Part shown: one piece after another, positions 48,365-58,559 of the stretch
Position numbering within the stretch: the first letter of the stretch is position 1
Layout of the letters: each line of letters starts with the position of its first letter
Source of the DNA: Polystyrenella longa
Lineage (GTDB): Bacteria; Planctomycetota; Planctomycetia; Planctomycetales; Planctomycetaceae
Length of the DNA stretch: 64,000 bases
Direction: 5' to 3'
Assembly: GCF_007750395.1 (NCBI RefSeq)
Contig: NZ_CP036281.1
Span: 2,131,001-2,195,000, forward strand
The notes under the pieces: model-generated
Database searches by the model: none
The model's input: only the letters and a program-made list of their open reading frames with translations
Told to the model about the DNA's origin: nothing
Program-made: the position numbers and the translations under genes

Positions 48365-49726
48365 CTAGTTCCAACATGAAATTTGCTCAATAGTCTCAAA
48401 AATCTGCTTGAATCGGCCGTGGTTCGAAAATCCCCATCCTTGTGCGAATTTGTCCAGTCTCTCAGAGTAAAATTTTTCCTCTTCCTGGCTCGCGAGACCA
48501 ACCTCCACAAGGATTTTGAAACATTCCCCATGTGAAGCGATTTTGAAAGCTTCTCCAGTCATAAGTAGCATGAACCACCATTTAGTGTCTTTGTTGCGAA
48601 GTACAATTTTTAAAAAATCGTAAGTTTCTATTGCGGAATAATTCTGGTGGCCAAAATTGAAATAGTCTTCGCGGCGTCCAATTTTCATCGCTACCATAAA
48701 AAATGTACGAATTTCGAGGCACCAGAAAAGTGGGTGTTCATTTTCTGATTGAGCATTGAAGACGTGCCCAATTAGACGGAACATTTCTTGAATCTGTCTT
48801 GGGGTTAGATTGAAGAGATGGGCTAGTTCATGGATCCTTTTATATTGAGATGTGTTTTTTTTGAGCCGAGTAAATCTTAAATCGTTTCGTTCGAGATAAT
48901 ATTTTACATATTCTGATGCAATTTTCTGATAATTTGCCTCTACTAGGGTTGGGAGTGCGATTTCTCTGTGCACAATTTTACGAATGTATTCGTCAAAATC
49001 CAAATCACGACCGAAGGCAGTTTTAGCTGAGTTCTCTAGATGATCTCTGTCTGCCGCCAGAATAAAAACGGCTCCTTGCACATCGAAAATGTGTTTGATT
49101 GTTTCTAGGTATGAAATGGCATAATCTGGACGGCAACGGTCAAGTTCATCTACAAGAAATATCGTCCTAGGTTCGGTGGAGCCAACATGCTCTTCAATGG
49201 CCTCTTTTAGGTTGCTCATTGCATGTTTTCTGGATTCATATACTGAAAATGTATCAGAATGTGTTTCTGAGGTTTCTTCTTTGCTTTCTCTTTGTTCGCG
49301 TTTTTTCTCGGCGAAATCGCCTGCAGCCTCAAAATTGATTCCGGTAATTTGGGCCGCTATTTGTCCGCCAATCGCAGTCGCAAACCAGCCTAAGTCCTTG
49401 GCCGCATCGATGATTCTTTGAGCGTCTTTGTTGTTTTGATTTAGAGATTCGATAAGACTTGAAATGATTGCAAACAGAGGATCTCCGTAATAGTCACTCT
49501 CCCACGCGTTGAGTGAAATGACCATCGGCTTGTTGTCTCTTTTTTCAAGCCGGTTCTTCCACATTCTCAAAAAAGTGGATTTTCCGGAGCCGTATTTCGA
49601 ATTCAGTGCGAGGACGAGTCCTCCTTGAACGAAATGGTGTTCGACCTCAATAAACTTCTCTAATCTATCGGCAAAGTCGGATAGATCAAGAAGATCATCA
49701 TCGAATGTGGGGATTTCCAATACCAT
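48365..49726 (-). CDS. KAP-family P-loop NTPase
   Basis: The start is set at ATG 49726 (MVLEIPTFDD), giving 453 residues; a GTG 57 bases upstream is also open. Walker A is KYGSGKST (about residues 44-51) and Walker B is FLVDELDRCRPD (about 191-202), the characteristic KAP combination. Between them is an insertion with a hydrophobic, Gly/Ala-rich stretch (GWFATAIGGQIAAQITGI) that may touch a membrane, as in many KAP proteins. The gene is markedly more AT-rich than its neighbours, suggesting transfer. KAP NTPases include predicted antiviral components, but no defence partner is adjacent. Function unproven. Confidence 0.85.
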   Translation of the reverse strand: MVLEIPTFDDDLLDLSDFADRLEKFIEVEHHFVQGGLVLALNSKYGSGKSTFLRMWKNRLEKRDNKPMVISLNAWESDYYGDPLFAIISSLIESLNQNNKDAQRIIDAAKDLGWFATAIGGQIAAQITGINFEAAGDFAEKKREQRESKEETSETHSDTFSVYESRKHAMSNLKEAIEEHVGSTEPRTIFLVDELDRCRPDYAISYLETIKHIFDVQGAVFILAADRDHLENSAKTAFGRDLDFDEYIRKIVHREIALPTLVEANYQKIASEYVKYYLERNDLRFTRLKKNTSQYKRIHELAHLFNLTPRQIQEMFRLIGHVFNAQSENEHPLFWCLEIRTFFMVAMKIGRREDYFNFGHQNYSAIETYDFLKIVLRNKDTKWWFMLLMTGEAFKIASHGECFKILVEVGLASQEEEKFYSERLDKFAQGWGFSNHGRFKQIFETIEQISCWN

Positions 49727-49934
49727 TTCTTGAGCCCAAATAAATTGCCTGTCGTAGGCGTTCTGTGATTGTGTGAGTAACACGGCGCATTGAGCGCGTT
49801 GCCAAATAATGTGTTATTCTAACTGCAGATGAGCAATATGGAAATCTAAAGGAGCTGTCAGGTTTGCAGTGCGTTGGCGAGGCTACAGCGTCTATTCGCC
49901 AATGAGGCGAAGTCGCAAACTCAAAGCCCTACTC

Positions 49935-50369
49935 TCACTTCTGTGTACGCAAGACATATACATCGCAGTGCGCTTCGCGGATGACGCGTTCGGTTACTGA
50001 GCCTAATAGCAGTCTTGGCAGGCCGTGGCGGCCGTGGGAGGAGATGACGATGAGGTGGGCTTTGATCTCTTTGGCGTAGTCGGCGATGACGAATCCAGGG
50101 GAGCCGATGCGGACTTCGAGCTGGTTCTGGCTGACATTGAATTCGCCGTAGTGATCGATGAAGTATTTCTTCACTGCCTTATGGCGTTTCTCGTCGTCGA
50201 CGTCTCCCCAAAGTGTGCCGGGAGACATATTTGCCTGGTTGGACAGCACGTGGATGCACCGAATGTCGTCGGGGGAACTGGCCAGAAGAAGAGCCTGCTC
50301 AAGCACGGCCGGGGTGTTATCTGAAAAGTCGATCGGAACGACAGTCAACGAGGAGGGCTGGCCAGACAT
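49935..50369 (-). CDS. Universal stress protein, UspA family
   Basis: A 144-residue single-domain Usp. The N-terminus TVVPIDFSDNTPAVLEQALLLAS and the C-terminal ATP-binding signature SSHGRHGLPRLLLGSVTERVIREA (pattern G-x2-G-x9-G-S/T) are clear, so it is of the ATP-binding type. Such proteins aid survival under stress and starvation. Monocistronic; context gives no further clue. Confidence 0.93.
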   Translation of the reverse strand: MSGQPSSLTVVPIDFSDNTPAVLEQALLLASSPDDIRCIHVLSNQANMSPGTLWGDVDDEKRHKAVKKYFIDHYGEFNVSQNQLEVRIGSPGFVIADYAKEIKAHLIVISSHGRHGLPRLLLGSVTERVIREAHCDVYVLRTQK

Positions 50370-50519
50370 GAGAAGAGTCTCCTTAACGAGTTGAAGTGAT
50401 CAAGGTCTCACGGACAAACCGCGGGGCCCCCTGCTCTATCTTCTATTATATTCATCGTGAAGTACGCGGTGTTGTCTATTCTTAATTGCGTATTTTTTAA
50501 GTGAGAATCCAAACCAAAA

Positions 50520-52562
50520 CTATTTATAAGTTTTGAATTCGCCCGCCTTGTAACGACGCCAGTAGTCAGCCAGATCCCGTTTGACTTTGGGGGCGAGAAT
50601 GACCACTCCGAGGATGTTCGGGAACGCCATCGAGAGGATCATCATGTCGGAGAAATCGAGCACGGAACCCAGGTTAAAAATGGCTCCCAGAAAGACAAAC
50701 ACAATCGTCAGGAACTTGTAGATAAAAGTGCTGCGCGGGCCGAACAGTTGTTCCCAACTGCGCTCGCCGTAGTAGCTCCAGGAGATGATGGTGGAGTAAG
50801 CAAACAGGATGACGGCAACGCTGAGGACCCACGGGAAAAAGCTGACTTCCGAACCGAAGGCACGAGAGGTCAACGCGGCTCCAGCGAGCCCTTCGCCCAG
50901 GATCCATTCCTGATTATCCCAGGCACCGGTGATCAAAATTACCAGTGCGGTCATGGAGCAGATGATAATGGTGTCGATGAAGGGACCGAGTAGTGCGACC
51001 GACCCTTCGCGGATCGGCTCTTCGGTGCGGGCGGCACTATGGGCGATCGCGGCGCTGCCGACTCCGGCCTCATTACTGAATGCGGCTCGTTGAACTCCGA
51101 CGACCAACACTCCAATGAAACCACCTCCTAATGCTCGTGGGGAGAAGGCTTCTGTGAAGATGCGTATGACCAGTTCGGGAATCTGAGTGATATGGGCACA
51201 GATAATATACAGGCAGACGGCAACATAGATGGCGCACATGGTGGGGACAATCTTTTCTGCCGCAGCTCCGATCCGTTTGATTCCTCCCACGATTACCAGT
51301 GCTACCAATGCCGCCAGAATTAACCCATAAGCGATGCGGAAGATGCTGTCGAAGCTGGTGATATCACTTTCAAGCACAGTAATGTCTGTTTGCAAACGTT
51401 CAATTTCCGTCAGGTCATTGGCCGCTTTGGCAGTGGCGAGTTCTTCGTTGAGCGAAACGAGTTGCCGTTTGTCGTCTTGTTGTAATTGTTCGAGCATGAC
51501 TGTTCCGGACTGATTCGCCTGGAACATATTGCCCCCTCCAAAGGAGGCGAGGATGCACATGATCGTAAAAGTGAATGAGAGCAGGAGTCCTAATGGGCGC
51601 AAGCCGAGTTCGGAGAGTCCTTTGTCGAGGTAGCGCATGGGGCCACCGAGTACCGTTCCGTCCGGTTTGACGTGGCGGTACTTCTGGCCCAGGGTGCATT
51701 CAACAAACTTGCTGGACATTCCAAAGAAACCACAGCAGATCATCCAGAAGAAAGCACCGGGGCCTCCCATTGTCATCGCGAGGGTCACACCGGCGATATT
51801 GCCGAGACCGACGGTCGCGGAAAGCGCCGAGGAGAGTGCTTGAAAATGAGTGACTTCGCCTGTTTCGTTCGGGTTGTCGTATTTTCCGCCCACGATTTCG
51901 ACAGCGTGTCCGAAGCCCCAGAAATTATAAAAACCCATATAAAGAGTGAAGAAGAGCGAACCACAGGCGAGCCAAATGACAACCAGCGGAGCTCCTTTGG
52001 TGGTGCGAGTGCCGATGTGGGTCGTGGTGTTGTCTTCGGTGGGGAGTGGTTTCAGATCTCCAGCGGTGGCGTATTCTGCTGCTTCTTCCCGGCTCATAGT
52101 GTATTTGAGGCTGAGGGCGTCTCGCATTTTTTCCAGTTTATGAAACAACTCGTCTTCATCGCTCCAAACCCAGGTTCCATTGAGTACGTCCTCGGTTGGG
52201 TCATCCGATTGGAACTCGAAGTACTCCTGTTCGCCCTTGAAGATTTCGTAGAACAGAACAGTTGCCATGCCATCGACGATTTTCGCAAAGATGGCATCGA
52301 CTTTTTCGAGCGTCGTTGGATCCGGGGCTTCGGTTTCGTCCACCTCTGCCTGATCTGCTTCCGCATTGTCATCAACCGTTGCCGTTTCGGTTGTCGTGAA
52401 TGTCGGATCTTCTGATTCAACTTCCCGGGTTTCGATTACGGGAGAGTTGGAGAACGGGTCGGGGATCTCGGTTTCCTGACCCGGTAAGGGGGCCATCGTC
52501 AAGAACATGCCGGAGGCAATGACGAGGAGAAGTCGGATGGAAGAAGTTGAATTGAATTTCAT
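50520..52562 (-). CDS. Alanine/glycine:cation symporter (AGCS family) with exported N-terminal extension
   Basis: The start is set at ATG 52562 (MKFNSTSSIR), giving 680 residues. A signal peptide (about 10-28) leads into about 130 residues of acidic Glu/Thr/Asp-rich sequence (TFTTTETATVDDNAEADQAE) before the eleven-helix transporter core. The core carries the AGCS markers SATVGLGNIAGV and FSNEAGVGSAAIAHSAA and imports alanine or glycine with Na+ or H+. A second insertion, residues in TAKAANDLTEIERLQTDITV, interrupts the core as a charged coil. The exported acidic extension is not part of the normal family. Confidence 0.93.
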   Translation of the reverse strand: MKFNSTSSIRLLLVIASGMFLTMAPLPGQETEIPDPFSNSPVIETREVESEDPTFTTTETATVDDNAEADQAEVDETEAPDPTTLEKVDAIFAKIVDGMATVLFYEIFKGEQEYFEFQSDDPTEDVLNGTWVWSDEDELFHKLEKMRDALSLKYTMSREEAAEYATAGDLKPLPTEDNTTTHIGTRTTKGAPLVVIWLACGSLFFTLYMGFYNFWGFGHAVEIVGGKYDNPNETGEVTHFQALSSALSATVGLGNIAGVTLAMTMGGPGAFFWMICCGFFGMSSKFVECTLGQKYRHVKPDGTVLGGPMRYLDKGLSELGLRPLGLLLSFTFTIMCILASFGGGNMFQANQSGTVMLEQLQQDDKRQLVSLNEELATAKAANDLTEIERLQTDITVLESDITSFDSIFRIAYGLILAALVALVIVGGIKRIGAAAEKIVPTMCAIYVAVCLYIICAHITQIPELVIRIFTEAFSPRALGGGFIGVLVVGVQRAAFSNEAGVGSAAIAHSAARTEEPIREGSVALLGPFIDTIIICSMTALVILITGAWDNQEWILGEGLAGAALTSRAFGSEVSFFPWVLSVAVILFAYSTIISWSYYGERSWEQLFGPRSTFIYKFLTIVFVFLGAIFNLGSVLDFSDMMILSMAFPNILGVVILAPKVKRDLADYWRRYKAGEFKTYK

Positions 52563-53164
52563 GAGGTTCCTCGTCGGGCTTGGTACCGAAGGGAGGGACA
52601 CGGGGATTTGGGAGATTTGCAGTTTCGGAAGGGGGAACCAGTCGAGCGGACCGGGCTGTGGCATCAGCAGGAGGACGCCTGAACAGATTTGACAACCAGC
52701 GAGACAGTTTTGAACGCATCCCCAACCGAATGCTCACCATGTTTGAATGTATATTTAACAGGAAATTGCCTTAGCAGGCAAGGTCGATGCGAACGCGGAT
52801 ATGTACTCTAAAGTGATTCCAGTGAAGTGGTTGCGTCGATTGAAGAAAAGGTCGAGCACAAGAAATGGCTTGAGGCGTGTCGAGGGGCTCGGTTTTCAAA
52901 GATTGTTTTGACAATATTGGTTGTCAAAATTGAAAATATTCCTATGATGGGAAGTAGTAGACTCCTTGCAGGGCCTCGATTTATGGATCGTAACAGGTTT
53001 TGAGTGAAAAATCTTGTCTACCGAACCTCAAATCACCGCCCGCTCTGGAGACCCATTTCATTAGCCGCAAGGCGATGAGATTCGAACCAAGTCAGAAGTT
53101 GTACAGAGTACACGTTTACTCTCTATTTGAAAGCGTTTTTAAACTTGAAAGTTGGTGAGCCGGG
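52563..53164. other. Divergent intergenic region upstream of the SUF locus
   Basis: A 602-base gap between the symporter and the SufR-like gene. It contains the suf promoter/operator candidate (52906-52948). Apart from that, no gene or element was recognised. Confidence 0.5.
52906..52948 (+). promoter_or_regulatory. suf locus promoter with overlapping inverted-repeat operator
   Basis: TTTTGACAA (52906-52914) and TTGTCAAAA (52921-52929) form an exact 9-bp inverted repeat with a six-base spacer. The right arm contains TTGTCA (52921-52926), a good -35, followed after 16 bases by TATGAT (52943-52948) as -10. A repressor bound to the repeat would block polymerase, matching a SufR-type autorepressor encoded about 215 bases downstream. 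Confidence 0.65.
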
Positions 53165-53839
53165 ATGCGAGCAAACCTGGACCAGAATGATCGACAGTTT
53201 CTAGAGCAGTTAGGCCGGCAGGGTTCGGCGACTGTCCCGGAAATCTGCGACAGGCTGGGAGTCACGGCGACCGCAGTTCGGCAACGTCTTGTCCGTTTAC
53301 GGGCAGCAGGCTTTATCGAGCGGGAACTGGTCCGAAATGGCCGGGGCCGACCTCATCACGCTTATCAGGTTTCCAGTCTCGGTCAACGAGAACTGGGCGA
53401 CAACTATGCCGAGTTAGCCGCGATTTTGTGGCAGGAACTCCAGACCATTGAAGAACCTGACGTAAGAGCCCACTTGCAGCAACGCATTCAAGAGGCTCTG
53501 GTGAAACGGTACGGTCGAGATGTTGACGGAGAAACTCTTCACGAACGTGTTGAACAACTGAAGACAGCCCTTCAAGATCGTGGTTTTGATGTGGAAGTGG
53601 ACCAAACTGGTCCCCTGCCCGTCCTGCGAGAACGAAATTGTCCTTATCTGGAATTGGCTCAGTCCGATCCTCGTATCTGCGAGATGGAACAACTGGTTTA
53701 TGAAAAAATCCTGGGTAGTTCAGTCTCGTTGACTTCCTGTTGTCTGGATGGACATCACTGTTGCGAATTTGTGACCTCCGAGCTTGAAGCGGTAACCGTC
53801 CCTCTGGATAAACATTCCGATTCGGAAACGGGAGACTAA
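53165..53839 (+). CDS. SufR-like iron-sulfur transcriptional repressor
   Basis: A 224-residue regulator. Residues 8-65 form a winged helix-turn-helix of the DeoR/MarR-like type (VPEICDRLGVTATAVRQRLV, wing GRGRPHHAY). The C-terminal domain has clustered cysteines: C159 and C172 (NCPYLELAQSDPRIC) and C192/C193, C199/C200 (SCCLDGHHCC). This pattern matches SufR, a [4Fe-4S] repressor of suf operons that is released when the cluster is lost. It heads the suf locus, as expected for an autoregulated repressor. Which cysteines ligate the cluster cannot be told by eye. Confidence 0.9.
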   Translation: MRANLDQNDRQFLEQLGRQGSATVPEICDRLGVTATAVRQRLVRLRAAGFIERELVRNGRGRPHHAYQVSSLGQRELGDNYAELAAILWQELQTIEEPDVRAHLQQRIQEALVKRYGRDVDGETLHERVEQLKTALQDRGFDVEVDQTGPLPVLRERNCPYLELAQSDPRICEMEQLVYEKILGSSVSLTSCCLDGHHCCEFVTSELEAVTVPLDKHSDSETGD

Positions 53840-53887
53840 GCGAGACAGGTTTCCGTTTAGGATGTGAACCTTCGATTTGCCGGTTGG

Positions 53888-53901
53888 CTCCTTTAAAGGA
53901 G
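53888..53901. promoter_or_regulatory. 14-bp perfect palindrome between sufR-like gene and sufC
   Basis: CTCCTTTAAAGGAG is an exact palindrome in the 220-base gap before sufC. No T run follows, so it is not an ordinary terminator. It could be a second operator or an RNA hairpin that adjusts sufCBD expression. Confidence 0.35.
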
Positions 53902-54059
53902 TGCGGTTAGTAAACTAAGAACTCTGAATCGAGAATCCGAATACTGCATCGCTCCTGACCGAGAAGATGCCAGAATAAACACAACGAACAGTCGATTACC
54001 GATAATCTGACCTAACAATAAACTCATATCCCTCTACTACCAAAACCTCAAAGAGAATT

Positions 54060-54863
54060 ATGAACAGCATTCTTAAAATTGAAGACCTGCACGTCGCTGT
54101 CGAGGAGACCCCGATTCTGCGTGGGGTGAATCTGGAAATCCGCCAGGGTGAAATTCACGCTCTCATGGGACCGAACGGGTCTGGTAAAAGCACGTTGGCT
54201 TACGCACTGGCCGGTCATCCCAAGTACACCATCACCAGTGGTAAAATCGAAATCGATGGAACAGACATCGTCGAACTGGATCCTTGCGAGCGAGCTCGTC
54301 TGGGTTTGTTCCTCGCATTCCAGTACCCGGTAGTTATTCCCGGTGTCAAAGTGGCCGACTTCATTCGTCACGCGGTGACCAACGTTCGTAACCCGGATCG
54401 GAAAGAAGGCGAAACCTTGATGCCGATGCGTGAGTTCCGCAAAGAGATCAAAGAGCGGATGACCGAACTCGGCATGGAGACCGGCTTCGCCCGGCGTTAC
54501 CTCAACGAGGGGTTCTCCGGTGGTGAGAAAAAACGAATGGAAATTCTGCAGTTGGCGATGTTGCAACCCAAGTTCGCCGTGCTTGACGAAACAGACAGTG
54601 GTCTGGACAGTGATGCCGTGAAAGTGGTCAGTGAAGGGGTCAACCGCCTCGCCGGACCCGGTATGGGCGTGCTGATCATTACCCACCACGAACGTCTGCT
54701 GGAATATAACATTCCTCAATACACACACGTAATGCTGGGCGGCAAAATCGTGGAAACTGGCGGTGCGGATCTCGCTCGCGAGCTTCACAGTGACGGTTAC
54801 AAGTCCGTTCGAGAACGACACCCTCAGGAAGCAGCGGAGCATTTGGAAACGACCGCTTCGTAA
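54060..54863 (+). CDS. sufC: Fe-S cluster assembly ATPase SufC
   Basis: A 267-residue ABC-type ATPase that powers the SufBC2D scaffold. Walker A is GPNGSGKST (37-45), the signature is FSGGEKKRM (152-160) and Walker B plus D-loop is AVLDETDSGLD (173-183). No membrane domain is associated, as normal for SufC. It is followed after 115 bases by sufB. The protein is cytosolic and interacts with SufB and SufD. Confidence 0.98.
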   Translation: MNSILKIEDLHVAVEETPILRGVNLEIRQGEIHALMGPNGSGKSTLAYALAGHPKYTITSGKIEIDGTDIVELDPCERARLGLFLAFQYPVVIPGVKVADFIRHAVTNVRNPDRKEGETLMPMREFRKEIKERMTELGMETGFARRYLNEGFSGGEKKRMEILQLAMLQPKFAVLDETDSGLDSDAVKVVSEGVNRLAGPGMGVLIITHHERLLEYNIPQYTHVMLGGKIVETGGADLARELHSDGYKSVRERHPQEAAEHLETTAS

Positions 54864-54978
54864 GGAGAGGGTTCCCGCAGTTGAAGACGAGTGGATTAAA
54901 TCGAATCACTTCCGACAGCGATTCAGCAACAGTCCTTTCCAACCCCACGTTCTCAGTGACGTGTAAGGAGAATAAATC

Positions 54979-56388
54979 GTGACTACCGAAATCAAAGACA
55001 ATGTAGACATTGGTGAATACCAGTACGGGTTTCATGATTCTACTGACAAATATGCCTTCACCGGAAAGAAGGGGCTCAGCCGAGAAGTGGTTGCCGAGAT
55101 TTCCGAGATGAAGGGGGAACCTGGCTGGATGCGTGATTTTCGATTGAGGTCTCTGGAGATCTTCAACGAAAAACCGATGCCGACCTGGGGAAGTGACCTC
55201 AGTCATATCGACTTCCAGAACATCCACTATTTCATGCGCGCCTCGGATCGTCAGGGTAAAACCTGGGATGAAGTGCCCGAAGAAATTCGAAACACCTATG
55301 ACCGTCTGGGTATTCCGGAAGCGGAAAAGAAATACTTGTCCGGAGTGAAAGCCCAGTACGAGTCCGAAGTGATCTACGGCAGTCTGGATGAAGATCTCGC
55401 TAAACTAGGTGTGATCTTTACCGATACTGATTCTGCGTTGAAAGATCATCCGGAATTGTTCCGGGAACACTTCGCTACGATCATTCCGCCAGAAGACAAC
55501 AAGTTCGCTGCGTTGAACTCCGCTGTCTGGTCGGGGGGATCGTTTATCTATGTGCCACCCGGCGTAGAGATTGAATTCCCACTGCAAGCATACTTCCGGA
55601 TCAATGCCCAGAACATGGGACAGTTCGAGCGGACGCTGATCATCGTCGATGAAGGGGCCAATATCCATTACGTCGAAGGTTGTACTGCTCCGACTTATTC
55701 ATCCGATTCGCTGCACTCAGCGGTCGTTGAAATTCTTGTCAAACGTGAAGGTCGCTGCCGTTACACGACGATCCAGAACTGGTCGAATAACGTGTATAAT
55801 TTGGTGACGAAACGGGCGATGGCTTATGGTGATTCACTCATGGAATGGGTCGATGGAAACTTGGGCTCCCAGGTCACGATGAAATATCCCGCCATCTATC
55901 TGATGGAGCCGGGTGCTCGTGGCGAGACTTTGTCGATCGCTTTCGCAAATACGGGTCAGCATCAGGACGCCGGTGCCAAGATGGTTCACTGTGCTCCGAA
56001 TACTTCCAGCCGGATCATCTCAAAGAGTATCTCCAAAGGAGGCGGTCGTTCGAGTTATCGTGGTCTGGTTCGTGTAGAAAAGAATGCGGAACACAGCAAG
56101 TCTAACGTCGTCTGTGATGCCTTGATTCTCGACGATCAGAGCCGTAGTGACACCTATCCTTACATTGAAGTCGAAAACGACAATGTTGCGATGGAACATG
56201 AAGCTTCTGTATCCAAAATTGCGGAAGAGCAGTTGTTCTATCTGATGAGTCGTGGTCTGACCGAGGCGGAAGCTTCCGCGATGATCGTGACCGGCTTCAT
56301 CGAACCGCTGGTTAAAGAACTGCCGATGGAATATGCGGTTGAAATGAACCGGCTGATTGAGTTACAGATGGAAGGTTCCGTTGGTTAA
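54979..56388 (+). CDS. sufB: Fe-S cluster assembly scaffold SufB
   Basis: A 469-residue scaffold on which clusters are built. It contains the FDSTDKYAF-type N-terminal motif ([18 protein letters not shown]), the central [20 protein letters not shown] block with the conserved cysteine, [18 protein letters not shown], and C-terminal [20 protein letters not shown] with the SufD-contact region. Complete. It lies between sufC and sufD in the usual suf order. Confidence 0.98.
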   Translation: MTTEIKDNVDIGEYQYGFHDSTDKYAFTGKKGLSREVVAEISEMKGEPGWMRDFRLRSLEIFNEKPMPTWGSDLSHIDFQNIHYFMRASDRQGKTWDEVPEEIRNTYDRLGIPEAEKKYLSGVKAQYESEVIYGSLDEDLAKLGVIFTDTDSALKDHPELFREHFATIIPPEDNKFAALNSAVWSGGSFIYVPPGVEIEFPLQAYFRINAQNMGQFERTLIIVDEGANIHYVEGCTAPTYSSDSLHSAVVEILVKREGRCRYTTIQNWSNNVYNLVTKRAMAYGDSLMEWVDGNLGSQVTMKYPAIYLMEPGARGETLSIAFANTGQHQDAGAKMVHCAPNTSSRIISKSISKGGGRSSYRGLVRVEKNAEHSKSNVVCDALILDDQSRSDTYPYIEVENDNVAMEHEASVSKIAEEQLFYLMSRGLTEAEASAMIVTGFIEPLVKELPMEYAVEMNRLIELQMEGSVG

Positions 56389-56482
56389 TTCCAGCGTCCT
56401 GTTCCCGGCGGCAATCTGGCCGCCGGTGGTGTGTCCCCTTCGCTAATTTTTAGATCATCTTTAAAGACTGATTCTGACTGAA

Positions 56483-57805
56483 ATGACCAGCACTACCTTA
56501 AAAGTATCTCCCCCTGCTCCTTTCGCAGAGGAAGCATTCGAAGCCTTTCTGGCGACACGCAATGAACCTGAATGGTTTCTGCAGTTGCGCCGACAGGCCT
56601 ATGCGATCTACCTCGAAAAACTGGCCGAAGACCTGGATCCTGAGGAATGGAAACGGGTTGATATGCGGACATTCCGGCCGGAAAAATTCCAACTGGCAGG
56701 CGATACCGTTTCTGACGCTTCGTTTGATACGCTGCTTCAGGATCGGGCAGAATTCGCCGGTCAAGTGACGCATGTCGAAGGTAAAACTCGGCACGAAAGT
56801 CTAGCCGCAGAGTACGCTGAGAAAGGCGTGATTTTCGGTGACCTGGAGACTGTTCTGAATAGTCACAGTGATTTGATTCAGGAACACTTCATGACACGAG
56901 CCGTGAAGCCCGATGCGGACCGGTTTTCTGCGTGGCATGCCGCCTTCTGCACTGGAGGCACCGTTTTATACGTGCCCCGTAATGTCGAACTGGATCGCCC
57001 TCTACATAGTCTGATTGGCTTGTCTGGAACTGGTGCGGCTGATTTCAGCCATACACTGGTGATTATTGAGGAAAACGCTTCTGCGACTCTATTGGAAGAA
57101 ACTGCTTCCGAAACAACTGATCAACCGGGATTACATGTCGGATCGGTCGAACTGCTGGTCGCGGCTAATGCTCGACTTCGCTATGTTCAATTGCAGAACT
57201 GGAATCAGAAATCGTGGCACCTGGCACATCAATGCGGTCGCGTGGGACAGAATGGAAGTCTGCAGTGGACCGTCGCCGGACTGGGCGCATCGACCGCACA
57301 CATTCATCAGGATGTGATGCTGGACGGTAAAGGTTCTGAAGCTCAGGTGAACGGGGTAACATTCGCCGATCAACGACAAAAGATTTCTTACTACACCAAG
57401 CAAGCTCACAATGCCGAGTCGACGCGCTCAGACCTGCTTTACAAACAAGTGTTGCGAGACAAATCCAAAGCGATCTGGCGTGGAATGATCCGAGTTGAGC
57501 CGGAAGCACAACTGACGGACGGATACCAGCGATGTGATGCTTTACTGCTCAGTTCGACTTGTCGCAATGATGCGATTCCCGGACTGGAAATTGAAGCTGA
57601 CGACGTCCGTTGTACTCATGGTGCAACTGCCGGTCAGGTTGACGACGAGCAAATTTTCTACGCGATGAGCCGAGGGATATCCCGCTATGAAGCGATGCAT
57701 ATGATTGTGGAAGGATTCTTTCAAGGAGTCTATGATCGTATCCCCGTAGAAGTGGTTCGTGAAACATTAAGTCAAGCGGTGACACGAAAGTTGGGCATCG
57801 ATTGA
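56483..57805 (+). CDS. sufD: Fe-S cluster assembly protein SufD
   Basis: A 440-residue partner of SufB in SufBC2D, with the same beta-helix architecture. Family motifs are GTVLYVPRNVELDRPLHSLI, HTLVIIEENASATLLEE, the RYVQLQNWNQKSWHL region and the C-terminal IFYAMSRGISRYEAMHMIVEGF. The N-terminal segment (MTSTTLKVSPPAPFAEEAFE) is short. It is downstream of sufB, 94 bases apart. No sufS (cysteine desulfurase) follows, unlike many suf operons. Confidence 0.97.
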   Translation: MTSTTLKVSPPAPFAEEAFEAFLATRNEPEWFLQLRRQAYAIYLEKLAEDLDPEEWKRVDMRTFRPEKFQLAGDTVSDASFDTLLQDRAEFAGQVTHVEGKTRHESLAAEYAEKGVIFGDLETVLNSHSDLIQEHFMTRAVKPDADRFSAWHAAFCTGGTVLYVPRNVELDRPLHSLIGLSGTGAADFSHTLVIIEENASATLLEETASETTDQPGLHVGSVELLVAANARLRYVQLQNWNQKSWHLAHQCGRVGQNGSLQWTVAGLGASTAHIHQDVMLDGKGSEAQVNGVTFADQRQKISYYTKQAHNAESTRSDLLYKQVLRDKSKAIWRGMIRVEPEAQLTDGYQRCDALLLSSTCRNDAIPGLEIEADDVRCTHGATAGQVDDEQIFYAMSRGISRYEAMHMIVEGFFQGVYDRIPVEVVRETLSQAVTRKLGID

Positions 57806-57965
57806 TCCTCTGTTTACGGACGATTTTAATATCGTTCGAATACCTTAGGGTCATTGTGTGACCACTGCATTGTCTGACCACTGCAGAATGCTTTAGTTTC
57901 GTATTGCTTAACCAGTAAAGAGAGCTTCGGGAAAACTAACCCGGTGCGTCGAGGAATTGCCGCTG

Positions 57966-58277
57966 ATGGAAGGTTATGAATTAGTCGCGAAGGAATCTGA
58001 GTTTGAACAGGACGGTCGTAAGGAAGTCATTGTCGATGATGTTCCGGTCCTGCTGATTAAACAGGATGGCAAGTATTACGCGATCGAAGATGTCTGTTCT
58101 CATGATGGTCAGCCGTTGACAGACGGTCCTATAGAGAATTGTCAGATCACCTGTCCTCGACATGGGGCCAAATTCGATCTGGCGACCGGAGCAGCCTTGT
58201 GCATGCCCGCGACCGAAGGGATTCCGACCTACGATATTAAAATCGAAGCGGGCGAAATCTGGTTATGTGAAAATTAA
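57966..58277 (+). CDS. Rieske-type ferredoxin
   Basis: A 103-residue Rieske [2Fe-2S] protein starting at ATG 57966. The two cluster-binding motifs are CSHDGQPL (Cys-X-His) and CPRHGAKFD (Cys-X2-His), in the usual non-haem-iron-oxygenase ferredoxin arrangement. It ends in ALCMPATEGIPTYDIKIEAG, typical of NirD/HcaC-like proteins. Rieske proteins of this size often accompany SUF genes and probably supply electrons to assembly or act as a target. It follows sufD in the same direction. Confidence 0.93.
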   Translation: MEGYELVAKESEFEQDGRKEVIVDDVPVLLIKQDGKYYAIEDVCSHDGQPLTDGPIENCQITCPRHGAKFDLATGAALCMPATEGIPTYDIKIEAGEIWLCEN

Positions 58278-58559
58278 AATAGTCTGAGTAGGCTAGCCGG
58301 TTGAAGTTGAGTATAATGCTCCTGTCACCGATATCAGGTGAGAACAGATCTTGAATCAGTTCAATTTGTTCGTTGCGTAGGATGACGCAACTCTCCATTC
58401 AAACGATCCATATATCCCCTGATCTGGAACGGTCTGTTTCTCTCAGGCTGCAAGTAAGGATGCTCGGATTGTTGGATTCTTCGACATTCTGTCCGACGAA
58501 TTGAAAGCTTTCAATTCCGGATTAGAAGACTCGCTTTCTACGCTTAAGGACCTTGGCCG

